Of a stretch of 64,000 nucleotides of DNA, positions 63,835-64,000 are shown in pieces. Source of the stretch: CALSPH01 sp041690035. Lineage in GTDB: Bacteria; Bacteroidota; Bacteroidia; NS11-12g; UBA955. Under the pieces are notes generated by a model that saw nothing but the letters and a program-made list of their open reading frames with translations, ran no database searches and was not told the DNA's origin. The stretch spans positions 58,623-122,622 of the forward strand of contig JBDNFC010000009.1 in assembly GCA_041690035.1 (NCBI GenBank), given 5' to 3'. The translations under genes and the position numbers were made by a program. Each line of letters begins with the position of its first letter. The first letter of the stretch is position 1.

Positions 63835-63857
63835 AATCTTAATTAAGATTCTTTTTT
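63835..63857 (+). terminator. terminator of porV
   Basis: AATCTTAATTAAGATT (63835-63850) is a perfect 16-bp palindrome followed by CTTTTTT. It lies 71 bp after the porV stop. The stem is AT-rich with only two G-C pairs, so strength is moderate. Confidence 0.6.
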
Positions 63858-63859
63858 AT

Positions 63860-64000
63860 TTGACACATTTTGTAAAGTAATACATTTTTTAATCCTGCTT
63901 ACAATAGTGGCTCTGCTCCTAATAATTCTGAAGATTTAGTTAAAAGTTCAGTAGCCTTTTTATGTAGTTTTGGATGGCATTTTTACTATTAAATCAGTTG
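63860..64000. other. right-edge stretch, no supported gene
   Basis: The last 140 bp contain a short minus-strand frame ending at TAA (about 63903) that reads KKATELLTKSSELL, but a TAA-containing triplet lies only about 25 codons upstream. It could be the tail of a gene entering from the right with a frameshift, or chance. No call is made. Confidence 0.3.

Noticed and set aside
1..64000. tRNA or rRNA genes
   Set aside because: No cloverleaf with the T-loop GTTCRANNC pattern or conserved rRNA segment was noticed on either strand. A dedicated search was not run.

Overview
The window is AT-rich chromosomal DNA of a member of the Bacteroidota. The evidence is a set of type IX secretion genes (GldJ, PorP/SprF family, PorU, PorV and one cargo protein with a C-terminal sorting domain), DUF6089 barrels next to UppS and BamA, lipoproteins, and TAnnTTTG promoter boxes close to start codons. 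GTG and TTG starts are frequent. I cannot place it below phylum with confidence; a Chitinophagales- or Saprospirales-like lineage fits best. No rRNA, tRNA, CRISPR array or complete insertion sequence was seen.

Layout. 1-6.3 kb (minus): NRDE/TANGO2, DinB-like and YceI genes, a small barrel protein, then a TPR - phosphosulfolactate synthase (ComA) - aldehyde dehydrogenase operon. 6.4-16.2 kb (plus): an M1 peptidase with a barrel-like tail, a mini MscS protein, an LpxH-like phosphoesterase - glycosyltransferase - GH1 glycosidase operon, and a secreted metzincin protease. 16.5-19.7 kb: a light module in which a B12-binding MerR regulator (CarH/LitR type) diverges from an SDR gene and a photolyase gene. 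19.8-22.2 kb (minus): a DUF2330 protein paired with an RnfD/UnbU-like membrane protein. 22.4-27.0 kb (plus): glutaryl-CoA dehydrogenase-like enzyme, an unknown secreted protein, a phosphohexomutase and a DUF2279 protein.

27.0-31.4 kb is the accessory part. It holds an Rhs core remnant, a DUF1801 gene, an unknown secreted protein, a RecB/Cas4-like PD-(D/E)XK nuclease gene and a truncated ORF. Between them lie palindromic repeats whose arms vary together, and a 212-bp element with 40-bp terminal inverted repeats related to those arms. This is the most unusual stretch of the window.

31.4-43.1 kb: a T9SS cargo gene, guaA with a binding-protein-like neighbour, an RsmB-type methyltransferase, two DUF6089 barrels, uppS, bamA, a DUF1569 gene and a GT2 glycosyltransferase. 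43.1-44.1 kb is a decayed lpxR (lipid A 3'-O-deacylase) pseudogene, followed by gtrA and a lipoprotein gene. 45.4-50.8 kb (minus): recG, a polyprenyl sugar phosphotransferase, a lipoprotein and a Gfo/Idh-like protein. 50.9-56.0 kb: pcm, a ribD - DMT transporter - yigZ operon, prmC and murB. 56.0-63.8 kb is the secretion block gldJ, porP/sprF, porU and porV.

Most genes serve the envelope: barrel assembly (BamA), undecaprenyl phosphate (UppS), peptidoglycan precursor (MurB), polysaccharide initiation, lipid A or glycolipid processing, and protein export with sorting (T9SS). All functions are read from sequence patterns; no search was run.
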